Notes: a model not told the origin generated them from the sequence alone. Numbered from the stretch's first letter, positions 8,292 through 17,897 are shown. The stretch: 64,000 nt of DNA from Kitasatospora sp. MAP5-34 (GCF_029894335.1 NZ_JARXZC010000003.1:124001-188000); one strand, 5' to 3'. Made by a program: numbers and translations.

Positions 8292-8324
8292 GGAGGAGGG
8301 CGGAGCGCGTCACCGCCCTCCTCC
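8292..8324 (+). terminator. Terminator after amino acid permease
   Basis: GGAGGAGGGCGG and CCGCCCTCCTCC form a perfect 12-bp stem with a 9-nt loop, between the convergent permease and the AtzF-C-like gene. Confidence 0.75.
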
Positions 8325-8400
8325 GGCCGTCAAGGAAGCGGCCGGCTCCAGCGCCGGCCCCGACCTCGACCTTGCCCCTGTCTGTGACTGATCGGTTGCC

Positions 8401-8787
8401 TCAGGCCGTGCGGCCGAGGGTGGCCAGGTAGCTGCGCCAGCCGCCGAACTCGGTGATCTCCTTGTGCACACCGCGCTCCAGCTCGCCCCGGGCGAGCAGC
8501 ATGGAGAAGCAGGCGCTGCCGTCGGCCAGTTCGATGATGCCGAGCTCCAACTCGCGCGGCTCACCGGGCAGGATGACGTCGCGCAGGTGCTCCAGGCCGA
8601 CCTCGTAGAGCTCGCCCTCGATGGCGGTGTCCACGCCCGGGTCGGGGAGCAGCCCCGGGCAGACGTCGCCGATGGAGAAGAAGCGGTAGCCGGGCGCGGT
8701 GCGGACGGGGCCGATCAGCATCTCGGCGACCGAGTGGTGGAACGGGCCGCCGACCATGGCCTGGCCGTTGAAGAAGATGCGTGCCAT
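8401..8787 (-). CDS. Allophanate hydrolase-related protein (AtzF C-terminal-like domain)
   Basis: A 128-residue protein starting at ATG 8787 with GAGGAGATC 9 nt upstream. It resembles the stand-alone C-terminal domain of AtzF-type allophanate hydrolases: RTAPGYRFFSIGDVCPGLLPD, IEGELYEV and ELELGIIELADGSA are recognisable blocks. The amidase catalytic domain is missing, so amide hydrolysis is not expected; that domain's fold is related to gamma-glutamylcyclotransferases. Lying beside malate synthase in a ureide region, it plausibly acts near the urea/allophanate end of allantoin breakdown, but its reaction is unknown. Confidence 0.7.
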   Translation of the reverse strand: MARIFFNGQAMVGGPFHHSVAEMLIGPVRTAPGYRFFSIGDVCPGLLPDPGVDTAIEGELYEVGLEHLRDVILPGEPRELELGIIELADGSACFSMLLARGELERGVHKEITEFGGWRSYLATLGRTA

Positions 8788-8809
8788 CGGATGGATCTCC
8801 TCGGGATGT

Positions 8810-8845
8810 GGCTGTGGCCGGGGGCAGAAGTCCCCGGCCACAGCC
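8810..8845 (-). terminator. Terminator after malate synthase
   Basis: GGCTGTGGCCGGGG and CCCCGGCCACAGCC form a perfect 14-bp stem with an 8-nt loop between aceB and the downstream same-strand gene. No U-run is present, as is common in streptomycetes, so read-through is possible. Confidence 0.65.
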
Positions 8846-8923
8846 GTACGGATCGGAGCAATCGGTCCGGCCAGTGCTACAGCCTGGCAGGCGGCAGGCC
8901 GATTGCCGGTGGATAGATTGGGA

Positions 8924-10576
<1,653 letters not shown>

Positions 10577-10641
10577 GGGCAGGACACTCCTTGCACGGTT
10601 GAGCCAGCAAAGGAAGCTCCGGTGGGAACTTCCTTGATCTG

Positions 10642-10663
10642 AAACCCACCTACCGGTGGGTTT
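10642..10663. promoter_or_regulatory. 22-bp perfect palindrome in the aceB/allR intergenic region
   Basis: AAACCCACC, TACC, GGTGGGTTT forms a perfect inverted repeat in the aceB leader between its -10 region and start. It could be an operator for a second regulator or an mRNA hairpin acting on aceB. No other copy was noticed in the window. Confidence 0.5.
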
Positions 10664-10678
10664 AGTTCTGTAAGGTGG

Positions 10679-10707
10679 AGACTAGTTTCCGCGATACAGA
10701 ATTTCAA
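10679..10707 (-). promoter_or_regulatory. aceB promoter
   Basis: On the minus strand TTGAAA (plus 10702-10707), 17 nt, TAGTCT (plus 10679-10684). The -35 box overlaps the shared palindrome at 10703-10719. Confidence 0.65.
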
Positions 10708-10719
10708 CGCTTTGTTGAG
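10703..10719. promoter_or_regulatory. AllR-like operator copy 3 (aceB/allR divergent promoters)
   Basis: In the aceB direction the site reads CTCAACAAAGCGTTGAA. It covers the aceB -35 and the candidate allR -35 (TTGTTG 10712-10717), so one bound dimer could block both genes and give autoregulation. Confidence 0.7.
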
Positions 10720-10740
10720 ATAGATCGCTGGGACTCTACT
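10712..10740 (+). promoter_or_regulatory. Candidate allR promoter
   Basis: TTGTTG (10712-10717), 17 nt, TCTACT (10735-10740). Both hexamers are imperfect. It supports the downstream start at 10768 rather than an earlier GTG at 10675, which would place the operator inside the coding region. Confidence 0.45.
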
Positions 10741-10767
10741 CCTCCCCCGACAGCGAAGGGAACGCCG

Positions 10768-11562
10768 GTGGCCAGCACCCCCGACACAGCACCCACCGGG
10801 ACCGACCGTGCCACCGGCGGCGTGCAGTCCGTCGAACGCGCCTTCCAGCTCCTGGAGGCGCTGGCCGACTCCGGCGGCGTGGCGACCCTGAGCGAGCTCT
10901 CCGGCACCTCGGGCCTGCCCATGCCGACCATCCACCGCCTGATTCGTACCCTCGTACAGCAGGGGTATGTCCGCCAGGACACCGCCCGCCGCTACACCCT
11001 GGGCCCCCGCCTGATCCGCCTCGGCGAGACCTCGGGGCGCCTGCTCGGCAGCTGGGCCCGCCCCTTCCTCGCCGAGCTGATGGAGGCCACCGGCGAGACC
11101 GCCAACCTGGCCGTCCTGGAGGGCGGCGAGGTGGTGTACGTCGGGCAGGTCCAGTCGCGACGCTCGATGCGGATGTTCACCGAGGTGGGCCGCCGGGTCC
11201 AGCCGCACTGCACCGGCGTCGGCAAGGCCCTGCTCGCGCAGCTGCCGGAGGACGAGGCCCGCGCGGTGCTCGGCAACCAGCCGCTGCAGGCGCACACCCC
11301 GCACACCGTCACCGACCTGGGCCGGCTGTTCACCCAGCTGGCCCAGGCCCGCGAATCCGGTTACGTGGTGGACGACCAGGAGCAGGAGATCGGCGTACGC
11401 TGCATCGCCGTCGCCGTGCCGGGCGCCCCGACCCCGACCGCCCTCTCGGTCTCCGGCCCCGAGGCCCGGATCCGGGCGCTGGAGGAGCAGGCCGGCAGCG
11501 CGGGCCTGGTACCGGTGATGCGGAACATCTCCGCCCGCCTCGGCCAGGTCCTGGCGCCGTAA
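10768..11562 (+). CDS. allR: IclR-family regulator, AllR-like (allantoin/glyoxylate pathway repressor)
   Basis: A 264-residue IclR-type regulator. The winged HTH (about residues 20-85) contains SVERAFQLLEALADSGG, then TLSELSGTSGLPMPTIHRLIRTLVQQGYV. The C-terminal effector domain (about 95-260) has the HCTGVGKALLAQL and VDDQEQEIGVRCIAVAV blocks typical of the family. GTG 10768 has GAAGGGA 7 nt upstream. IclR-family AllR represses allantoin genes in Streptomyces coelicolor and in E. coli; divergence from malate synthase and the shared palindrome make this the same role here. The inducer (for example allantoin, allantoate or glyoxylate) is not readable from sequence. Confidence 0.85.
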   Translation: MASTPDTAPTGTDRATGGVQSVERAFQLLEALADSGGVATLSELSGTSGLPMPTIHRLIRTLVQQGYVRQDTARRYTLGPRLIRLGETSGRLLGSWARPFLAELMEATGETANLAVLEGGEVVYVGQVQSRRSMRMFTEVGRRVQPHCTGVGKALLAQLPEDEARAVLGNQPLQAHTPHTVTDLGRLFTQLAQARESGYVVDDQEQEIGVRCIAVAVPGAPTPTALSVSGPEARIRALEEQAGSAGLVPVMRNISARLGQVLAP

Positions 11563-11683
11563 GCGCACTCGCTCAGCCACAGACAGGGGCGCGGGGCTCT
11601 GCTTGATCAACTGCGTGCGCGAAACCGCAAGACGACGACCCGCACTCTTCCGCTTCGCGCACCCCCGCGTGTGGCCGGTGCCG

Positions 11684-11995
11684 TCAGCCGAGCGCCAGTG
11701 CGCCGACCTGCGCGGCCGTCACCTGGAAGACCGTGAGCTCGGGCTCCGCGCCCACATCCCGGAACAGCCGGGGCGCGGCGGTCAGCTTCGGGTCCGCCCT
11801 GACTGCCTCCAGGGCGGCCCGGTCCCGCCACAGGCTCTGCACCCGCCAGCGCCCGCCGGGGCCTCTGAGCAGCTCCGTCCTGATCAGCCCGTCGGGCAGC
11901 GGACCTGCCACCAGCTCCCGGTAGGACGTCACCAACTCGGCCTGACGTTCGGCCGCCACCACCGCACTGACCTCGCTCAACACCTGTCCGGACAT
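11684..11995 (-). CDS. ABM-domain (antibiotic biosynthesis monooxygenase-like) small protein
   Basis: A 103-residue ferredoxin-like dimeric alpha/beta barrel protein. The segments LVTSYRELVAGPLPDGLIRTELLRG, WRVQSLWRDRAALEAVR and the C-terminal ELTVFQVTAAQ fit the ABM fold. ATG 11995 has GGAGG 8 nt upstream; a GTG 9 nt earlier is possible. Members include heme-degrading enzymes and quinone monooxygenases, but most are of unknown role, and no haem ligand is evident. It is isolated, with divergent and convergent neighbours. Confidence 0.65.
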   Translation of the reverse strand: MSGQVLSEVSAVVAAERQAELVTSYRELVAGPLPDGLIRTELLRGPGGRWRVQSLWRDRAALEAVRADPKLTAAPRLFRDVGAEPELTVFQVTAAQVGALALG

Positions 11996-12073
11996 CGTCC
12001 TCACCTCCGAGATTCCAGGCTACGCCGCTACATTGGGTATTCGCACCAGTACCGAACGTGGAGGGTGAGGACA

Positions 12074-12535
12074 TTGCTCCGAGTGACGATCGCCGTGGTT
12101 CTGGCAGTGGGCGCCACGCTGGGCGCCGCACCGGCGAAGGTGCCGTCCGACTCGGATCTGGCGGTGGTCCGGCTGGATCCGGCCCCGGCCGCGCCAGGCG
12201 GCACCACCACCGTGCACGGTTTCGTCGCCAATCTCGGCCCCGACCGGACGGCCTCGCCGTTCACGGTGCTGATCGAGCTCCCCGCCGGGTTCACCTTCCA
12301 GGGCCCGTACTTCCCCACCGGCTGCACCGCCTCGGGCGGCGGCCATCTGGTGCACTGCACCTTCCCCGCCGGGCTGCCGCCGCTGCGGTCGGCCGCCGTG
12401 CTCGCGCCCGTGCTGGTGGGACGCGACGTGCCCCCCGGCACGAAGGCCGAGGGGCACGTCAGGGTGTTCGGGCTCGACGACCGTCACCCGGAGAACGACA
12501 GCACGCCGATCACGCTCGCCGTGAGCGCGAAGTGA
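12074..12535 (+). CDS. Secreted DUF11-like/Ig-like protein
   Basis: About 153 residues. The N-terminus (LLRVTIAVVLAVGATLGAAPA) is a likely Sec signal peptide. The mature part is a single beta-sandwich-like domain with DLAVVRLDPAPAAPGGTTTVHGFVANLGPD, two cysteines (TGCTASGG and VHCTFP) that may form a disulfide, and a PENDSTPITL end, all typical of DUF11 or CARDB-like extracellular repeats. TTG 12074 has GGAGG 9 nt upstream; GTG at 12065 or 12083 are alternatives. The function is unknown; it is convergent with the glucanase gene. Confidence 0.6.
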   Translation: MLRVTIAVVLAVGATLGAAPAKVPSDSDLAVVRLDPAPAAPGGTTTVHGFVANLGPDRTASPFTVLIELPAGFTFQGPYFPTGCTASGGGHLVHCTFPAGLPPLRSAAVLAPVLVGRDVPPGTKAEGHVRVFGLDDRHPENDSTPITLAVSAK

Positions 12536-12551
12536 GGATCAGAAGGGCGGA

Positions 12552-13781
12552 TCAGCGGTAGACCCGCACGTAGTCGGCCTGCATGGTGATCGGGGCATTG
12601 CCGGCCGGGCCCGGGTGGTACTGGCCCGCGCCCACGGACAGGTTGAGGATCAGGTACGCGGACCAGTTGGCGCCGACGCCGTGGCCGTCCGAGTACACCT
12701 TGGCGCCGTTGACGTACCAGTCGACCGAGTTGGCGCCGTAGTACGTGCCGATGGTCACCCACTGGTCGGGAGCGACGGCGCTCGCGTTGGTGTAGTAGTT
12801 CGAGCCGGAGGTGACGTGGTTGGTCAGCTCGAGGAGGTTCGGGTTGTCGGGGTGGTACTCGAAGGAGTCGATCTCCCCGTTGCCGTTCTTCCAGGTCCAC
12901 AGCGCGGGCCAGGCGCCGGAGCCGGCGGGCAGCTTGACCCGGGTCTCGGCGTAGTCGCCGGTCTTCACCTGGAAGCCCTCCTTGGAGCCCTCGGTGGTGA
13001 GGAAGCCGGTGTCCCAGGCCTGCTTGCCGTTCTCCAGGGTGTGGCTGGACGGCGTCGCGGTGAAGGTGGCCACGCCATTGGCGACGGTCACGTTGTTCTT
13101 GTTGAGCCAGTCGAGCTTGTTGTCGTCCGGGTTGTGGTTCCCGTACTTGTACGCCGTGCTCTGGTCGCCGACCCAGCGGTCGCCCCAGTTGATGCCGCTG
13201 CTGAACTCGTCGGACCAGGTCAGCGACTTGCCCGGGACGGGCGAGCCGGTGGTCGGGCCGGGCGCGGGCGCCGGAGCGGGGGTCGGGGTCGGTGCCGGGG
13301 CGGGGCCGGGCGTCGGGGTGGGCTTCGGCGCGGGGGCCGGGGTGGGCGTCGGCTTCGGCGCGGGGGCCGGGGCCGGGGTGCCGGAGACCGTCAGCTGGCG
13401 GGCGGCGAGGTTGTGCCAGTGGCCCGCCGTGTCCTGCCAGAAGCCGAACTGGGTGTACGTCCCGGCCGGGAGGGCGCGGGCGCCGGTGGTGATCGAGACG
13501 CCGGTCGGGCAGATCCGGACGTTGGAGTGGCTGCCCGGGAAGTCGAGGTTGTGACCCGCCGCGTCCCGGATGCCGACGCCGAGCGTCTTGGCGGTGAAGC
13601 AGGAGGTCGAGTGCACGGTGAGACCCGCCGTGGTGGCGGCACCCGCGGTCATCGAGGCCGGGGTCAGGCGGTCCTCGGTGACGCCGGTGGCGGCCTGCGC
13701 CTGGCCGACCAGCGGGACGGTGACCAGGGCGGCGACGCCGGCTATCGCACTGAGGCGAGCAGGGGAGGCAGGAATGCGCAT
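12552..13781 (-). CDS. Secreted GH16 beta-glucanase with N-terminal accessory domain
   Basis: A 409-residue extracellular enzyme. A signal peptide (residues 1-31, ending QAQAA) is followed by a roughly 100-residue N-terminal domain with two cysteines, an Ala/Pro/Thr linker of PTPTPAPAPKP type (about 135-180), and a C-terminal GH16 domain from KSLTWSDEFSS to ADYVRVYR. The catalytic signature GEIDSFEY gives Glu-x-Asp-x-x-Glu. Substrate is probably a beta-1,3(-1,4)-glucan; kappa-carrageenase or xyloglucan specificity cannot be excluded. The accessory domain may bind carbohydrate or cell wall. A large inverted-repeat element lies in its upstream region. Confidence 0.9.
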   Translation of the reverse strand: MRIPASPARLSAIAGVAALVTVPLVGQAQAATGVTEDRLTPASMTAGAATTAGLTVHSTSCFTAKTLGVGIRDAAGHNLDFPGSHSNVRICPTGVSITTGARALPAGTYTQFGFWQDTAGHWHNLAARQLTVSGTPAPAPAPKPTPTPAPAPKPTPTPGPAPAPTPTPAPAPAPGPTTGSPVPGKSLTWSDEFSSGINWGDRWVGDQSTAYKYGNHNPDDNKLDWLNKNNVTVANGVATFTATPSSHTLENGKQAWDTGFLTTEGSKEGFQVKTGDYAETRVKLPAGSGAWPALWTWKNGNGEIDSFEYHPDNPNLLELTNHVTSGSNYYTNASAVAPDQWVTIGTYYGANSVDWYVNGAKVYSDGHGVGANWSAYLILNLSVGAGQYHPGPAGNAPITMQADYVRVYR

Positions 13782-13830
13782 GGAGGTCCTCTGCGACGCC
13801 TACGAGGTGAGCTGTCGGGTTCGGGCCCTG

Positions 13831-13994
13831 AGAACCTGTGTCTGAACCTGCGCCGGGCGCGGCCCGCCTGGCACGCACGCTCGCTGTGTTGCCGAAACGC
13901 CCAAGTAGCTCCGCTACGAGGGCGCCCCGGCGCCTTGCGATCGCACGCACCAGACGACCCGCGCTGATCCGGCGCAGGTTCAGACACAGGCTCT
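13831..13994. repeat. About 160-bp inverted-repeat element (MITE-like or structured RNA)
   Basis: The termini are 22-bp perfect inverted repeats: CCTGTGTCTGAACCTGCG begins the left arm (13835-13856), and the complementary right arm ends at 13990. Inside, GCGCGG...CTGG...GCACGC on the left mirrors GCGTGC...CCAG...CCGCGC on the right, and a GTAGC/GCTAC hairpin sits at the tip, so the whole unit folds as one long imperfect hairpin. No transposase is present. It occupies the 643-nt gap between the glucanase and RNase genes, in which I see no gene. Confidence 0.6.
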
Positions 13995-14424
13995 GAGGAA
14001 GCCCGGCCGGCCGGAGAGCGGCTTCACCCCAAGCCGTGGCCCCCACGCCCGGCGAGCGGACATGGGGGCCGCGGCAACTGACCTGGTTCCCCCGCTCCTG
14101 TCCGATTTCGGTCTCGAGTGCCCGCCGGCGGGTGGACAGGACTCGGCGTCCCGACGGCGGGGTCCGCACAAAACGGACATCTCGTGCAGGCTAGACAGCC
14201 CGACCACGATCAAACAACGAGATGTCCCTCACACGGACAGCGCCCACACACCCTCCGGAGTGGGGCGGCCGCGCCCGGTCAGCAGCCGTCGGAGCTCCCG
14301 GAATGACCGAATCGGGCGGATCGCTCGTACGGCACGAGGCACCTGATCAACGTCGCAGTTACGTGTACATGAAGTGTTTTCTCAACGCTTCCGTAACGCC
14401 CTGACGCACCCTCAGACTGTTGCC

Positions 14425-14820
14425 ATGCGAAACACTCTACGCGCGTTGAAGACCCGCGCTGCCTCTGTTGCAGTCGTCGGCCTGCTCACGCTGGCCCCCA
14501 CCGTCGTGTTCGCTGCCGACGCCCACGCAGACGTGAGCGGCAGCATCTGCCAGACCGCCCTGCCGAGCCAGGCGGACGACACCCTGAGCCTGATCGACAA
14601 CGGCGGCCCGTTCCCGTACTCGCAGGACGGCGTCGTCTTCCAGAACCGGGAGGGCGTACTGCCCTCGCAGAGCTACGGCTACTACCACGAGTACACCGTC
14701 GTCACCCCGGGCTCGCCGACGCGCGGCGCCCGACGGATCATCACCGGTGACACGCCCCAGGAGGACTACTACACCTCCGACCACTACGCGACGTTCTACA
14801 GCATCGACTTCACCTGCTGA
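14425..14820 (+). CDS. Secreted guanyl-specific ribonuclease, RNase Sa type
   Basis: A 131-residue precursor: a 35-residue signal peptide ending AADAHA and a mature enzyme of exactly 96 residues, the length of RNase Sa. Mature-numbering residues coincide with RNase Sa: catalytic Glu54 (YYHEYT), Arg65 (PTRGAR), His85 (SDHYATF), guanine-binding loop QNRE (Glu41), and the Cys7-Cys96 disulfide. It cleaves RNA 3' to guanosine outside the cell. ATG 14425 gives a normal signal peptide; an in-frame GTG 51 nt upstream would disrupt it. No barstar-type inhibitor gene lies nearby. Confidence 0.95.
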   Translation: MRNTLRALKTRAASVAVVGLLTLAPTVVFAADAHADVSGSICQTALPSQADDTLSLIDNGGPFPYSQDGVVFQNREGVLPSQSYGYYHEYTVVTPGSPTRGARRIITGDTPQEDYYTSDHYATFYSIDFTC

Positions 14821-14877
14821 CCCGCTGACAAGTCGACCTGCCGACCGGCCGACCGGCTGACCTGCCGACCAGTCACC

Positions 14878-14921
14878 CCGAGTCGCCCGCACCCGACTTC
14901 CCCGGGGTGCGGGCGGCTCGG
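14878..14921 (+). terminator. Terminator after the RNase gene
   Basis: A 17-bp stem (14878-14894 with 14905-14921), with one wobble-compatible mismatch, is followed by CTTTT. It is the clearest intrinsic terminator in the window. Confidence 0.85.
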
Positions 14922-15087
14922 CTTTTCGGGAGGCCAACCCGGGCCGGGCGGCACGGGGGCCGCCGCCCGAAAGGAGCGGGTCGGCGGCACGACGTTCGGA
15001 TAGGTTGGTGGCCGTGGCCGGAAGCTCCGGCCGCTCCCGCCGCATACCCCGGACGGGCCGGACGAGCCAGACGAGGAAGCCCCGAAG

Positions 15088-15417
15088 ATGACCGCGCCCC
15101 TGCCAGGTTTCGCCGGCCGCACCTACCTGTTCCAGGTCGACAACGGCGCGGCCTTCCGCAACGCCTACTCCGCCGACGGGACGCGGCTGCGCTGGGAGGG
15201 CCTCGGCGAGTCGGCCGGCCAGTGGGAGGACGTCTCGCTGCACGTCGCCCACGTGGGCCCGGAGCTCTACTTCGTCAGCTGGACGGAGGCGAGCGGCATC
15301 ACCGTCAGCCACGTGATGGACCTGGCCAACCTGACCGTCCGCGTCTTCTGGACCTACGAGGGCGAAGGCGGCCGGGTCGGCGAGCTCCACACCGGCAAGC
15401 TGCAGCCCGTGGCCTGA
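15088..15417 (+). CDS. MoaF-like small protein
   Basis: A 109-residue soluble protein starting at ATG 15088 with GAGGAA upstream. The alternating strands GRTYLFQVDNG, GTRLRWEGLGE, WEDVSLHVAHVGPELYFVSWTEASGITVSHVMDL and VRVFWTYEGEGG resemble MoaF/calycin-like beta-barrel proteins, which may bind small ligands. No catalytic residues are identifiable. It stands alone after the RNase terminator, convergent with the esterase gene. It does not look like a barstar-type RNase inhibitor. Confidence 0.6.
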   Translation: MTAPLPGFAGRTYLFQVDNGAAFRNAYSADGTRLRWEGLGESAGQWEDVSLHVAHVGPELYFVSWTEASGITVSHVMDLANLTVRVFWTYEGEGGRVGELHTGKLQPVA

Positions 15418-15448
15418 GACCGCAGGTGACGACCCGGCGGAGCCGCCG

Positions 15449-16630
15449 CTACGCGCCCGCCGGGGCAGCCGGGCCGGCCGGGACGGTCAGGTGCTGGGAG
15501 AGCCACTCCAGCGACGGGGGCAGTAGGCGGTTCCAGGTCTGGAAGTTGTGGCCGCCGGTCGGGACGGTGGCGGTGCTGACGTTCATCGGCTTCTGGATGA
15601 CGGCCTCGAAAGCGTCGGTCTCCTTCTTGTAGTCGCCGTCGCCCTCCTCGCTGCCGGCCAGCATCACCGAGATCCCGGGCTGGGGCAGGTTCTTCAGCCG
15701 CCACGTCAGATCGGCTTCGTTACGGCGCTGCTGACTGCCCTTGAAGAGGTCGCCGGTGGTCTCGTCCTCGGCGGCCTTGTAGTAGCCGGAGATCGAGACG
15801 GCGCTCCGGAAGACGTCGGGGTGGCGCATCGCCAGCTTCAGTGCGCAGTAGCCGCCGGTGGAGTCGCCGACCACGCCCCAGGCGTGCGGGTCGGCGGAGA
15901 CCCGGTAGGACGCCTCGATCACCGGGGGGACGTCCTTGGTGAAGTACGAGTCGGCCTGCGTGCCGCCCGGGATGTCCTCGCACTCACTGTCCGCCGGCAT
16001 CGCCGGGGAGGGGCGCATCAGGACCAGGACGGTGGGCTGCATCTGGCCGGTCTGCAGCAACTGGAGTGCCGTACCGGGGTAGTTGAGCCTGGTGACCAGG
16101 TTCTTGGCGTCACCGGGGAAGCCGGTCATCACTACTGCGGCGGGGAACTGACGGTTCGCGAACTCGCGCTGGAAGTACTGCGGGGGCAGGTAGACGTAGG
16201 CGTCGGTGCTGAGCCCGGTCGTCGGGCCCGCGATCCGGACCTGGTGGATCTCGCCGGCCTGCTTCGGATCCCGGCCGATCGCGCCACCGCCCTGGACGGC
16301 CACCTTGCCGAGGTTCTGCACGGTGGCGATCCGGGCCTTCGGCTCGCCCGCCGCGCCCTTGCCCAGGTTCTTGGTCTTGACGGTGACCGTGCCGGGGTTG
16401 CCCGTGCCGAGCAGGTCGTCCCAGCTGCTGTAGAAGGCGAAGTAGTTGTTGGCGACCAGGCCCAGCGCGCAGATCACGGCGAGCTGGGTACCCAGCAGCG
16501 TGCCGATCCGGCCGAGCACCGCACGCCAGTTGTTCCCCGCCAGCCGTGGCCACACCCAGACCGTCGCCGCCATCACCAGGACGGCGGCCAGCACTGCCAG
16601 TGCCAGCACCTTGTGGCTCGTCAGGCCCAT
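15449..16630 (-). CDS. Membrane-anchored alpha/beta hydrolase (putative esterase family)
   Basis: 393 residues. Two N-terminal transmembrane segments (about 9-30 and 43-67) anchor an extracellular putative-esterase domain (PF00756-like, related to esterase D and mycolyltransferases). The catalytic Ser is in VVGDSTGGYCALKLAM, the likely His in GGHNFQTWNR, and an acidic residue in AGSEEGDGDYK. ATG 16630 has GGGAG about 9 nt upstream; longer starts add a low-quality arginine-rich tail. The reaction is probably acyl-ester hydrolysis or transfer at the cell envelope; the substrate is unknown. Confidence 0.8.
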   Translation of the reverse strand: MGLTSHKVLALAVLAAVLVMAATVWVWPRLAGNNWRAVLGRIGTLLGTQLAVICALGLVANNYFAFYSSWDDLLGTGNPGTVTVKTKNLGKGAAGEPKARIATVQNLGKVAVQGGGAIGRDPKQAGEIHQVRIAGPTTGLSTDAYVYLPPQYFQREFANRQFPAAVVMTGFPGDAKNLVTRLNYPGTALQLLQTGQMQPTVLVLMRPSPAMPADSECEDIPGGTQADSYFTKDVPPVIEASYRVSADPHAWGVVGDSTGGYCALKLAMRHPDVFRSAVSISGYYKAAEDETTGDLFKGSQQRRNEADLTWRLKNLPQPGISVMLAGSEEGDGDYKKETDAFEAVIQKPMNVSTATVPTGGHNFQTWNRLLPPSLEWLSQHLTVPAGPAAPAGA

Positions 16631-16790
16631 GTACCCGTAGCTCCCGTACTCGACCGGGCCCCGGGCCCGTCCCTCCGACCGACGGGACACCCCGGGTCGC
16701 TCACAGGTACGAACGCCGGGAACAGGGCGCCTGGTTGCACTGAACCTCGGATCGACGCCCAGGGGGCTCCCAGCTCGCACCCACCGGGGG

Positions 16791-17456
16791 TCAAGTATGC
16801 ACGCCCCCGCTTGCCCGCCGATCCCCCAGGTGGCCGCTCGGGCGGCTGCCCAGCCGGCTGCCCAGCTGATTGCCCGTCCACCGGATCACGGCACCGATCA
16901 GCACGAAGGCACCGGCGATCAAGGTGCAGGCTCCCGAGACCCGGCCGTAGCCGCCGGGGATCCTCGGATCGAGGAAGGGGTACGGGTACCAGTCGACGGC
17001 CGCGCCCCGGCTCAGGCTGTACACCAGGTAGAGCAGCGGGAAGGCCAACCAGCCCAGGGCCGTGCGGTAGGAGACCGGCCGCAGCGGCGGGTCGACCAGC
17101 CAGTCCAGGACGAACACCAGCGGCATGATCCCGTGGACCACGGCGTTCACCCACGGGATCTGCAGCGGCACGTCCTCGCTGGAGAGCAGCAGGACGTAGA
17201 CCAGCCCGGTGATGGCCAGGTAGAGCACCACCGCGCCCCGGAGGCCGTCCGGCACCCCCGGACGCCCGAGCAACCCGAGCGCTCCCCCGGCCAGCAGCAC
17301 CACGATGCCCGCGAGGTTGCTGAGGATGGTGAAGTAACTGAAGAAGTTGACCAGCGAGGCACCCTGGGTGCTCGTGTGGTACGCCTGCACGCCCACGGCC
17401 ACCGCCGCGAGCAGACCGAGAGCCAGGCGCAGGACGTCCACCACGCGGTCTCGCAT
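16791..17456 (-). CDS. Pr6Pr-family membrane protein
   Basis: 221 residues with about six transmembrane helices. The block VNFFSYFTILSNL (residues 36-48), the PWVNAVVHGIMPLVFVLDWL segment and GWLAFPLLYLVYSLSRGAAVDWYPYPFLDP identify the Pr6Pr (FAR-17a/AIG1-like) family. Conserved Asn, His and acidic residues in these helices recall the related threonine hydrolases, but the bacterial members are uncharacterised. The C-terminus carries a GSRLGSRP tandem from a DNA repeat. A CGTCAG/CTGACG inverted repeat (17474-17495) lies just upstream. Confidence 0.75.
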   Translation of the reverse strand: MRDRVVDVLRLALGLLAAVAVGVQAYHTSTQGASLVNFFSYFTILSNLAGIVVLLAGGALGLLGRPGVPDGLRGAVVLYLAITGLVYVLLLSSEDVPLQIPWVNAVVHGIMPLVFVLDWLVDPPLRPVSYRTALGWLAFPLLYLVYSLSRGAAVDWYPYPFLDPRIPGGYGRVSGACTLIAGAFVLIGAVIRWTGNQLGSRLGSRPSGHLGDRRASGGVHT

Positions 17457-17693
17457 CGACCGTGCCTCCGTACCGTCAGATGATCATTCCTGACGCTCAT
17501 CATCATGCGGCCCACCCGTGCCGACCGGCGGGCCGCCCCGGGCGACGGCCGACACTCACCCGTCCGGCGTACGTACCCGCCAGGGGCTCCACGGGCGGAC
17601 AGGTACCGGGGTGACCCGCCCGGTGGCGGCCCGGGCAGCGCTGGTCGGTTCTGCCGGCCGCCGGCGTTCTGCGCCGGGTCTGCCCGGGCGTCG

Positions 17694-17744
17694 GTGGTGA
17701 TCGGGCGTCAGCGGCGATCGGACGTCAGTGGTGATCGAGCGTCG
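17694..17744. repeat. Three 17-bp tandem repeats
   Basis: GTGGTGATCGGGCGTCA, GCGGCGATCGGACGTCA and GTGGTGATCGAGCGTCG run head to tail upstream of the methyltransferase gene. They are the only notable structure in the 441-nt gap 17457-17897, apart from an inverted repeat at 17474-17495. They may be an iterated regulator-binding site. Confidence 0.7.
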
Positions 17745-17897
17745 TCCGATACGAACACCAAGACCGCACGGCAGGCAGCCACGGCATATTTGTGGCTTCC
17801 GCCAGTACGAGGCCCCGGCCGACGAGAGGAAGACTTCCCGCCAGGGGCTGCGGCCTGTCCCGAAGGCCGACGCCAAGGACAGAGGGGGAACAGCACG

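Noticed and set aside
13251-13380. Repetitive GGGGTCGGGG-type DNA in the glucanase gene as a separate repeat element.
   Set aside because: It encodes the Pro/Ala/Thr linker of the glucanase in frame and needs no other explanation.
14821-14880. Repeated GACCGGCCGACC-like words after the RNase gene.
   Set aside because: Short GC-rich words recur by composition in this genome; no fixed period could be seen, and the true terminator lies immediately downstream.
15088-15417. Possible RNase inhibitor (immunity) encoded after RNase Sa.
   Set aside because: The sequence looks MoaF-like, not barstar-like, and a strong terminator separates the genes.
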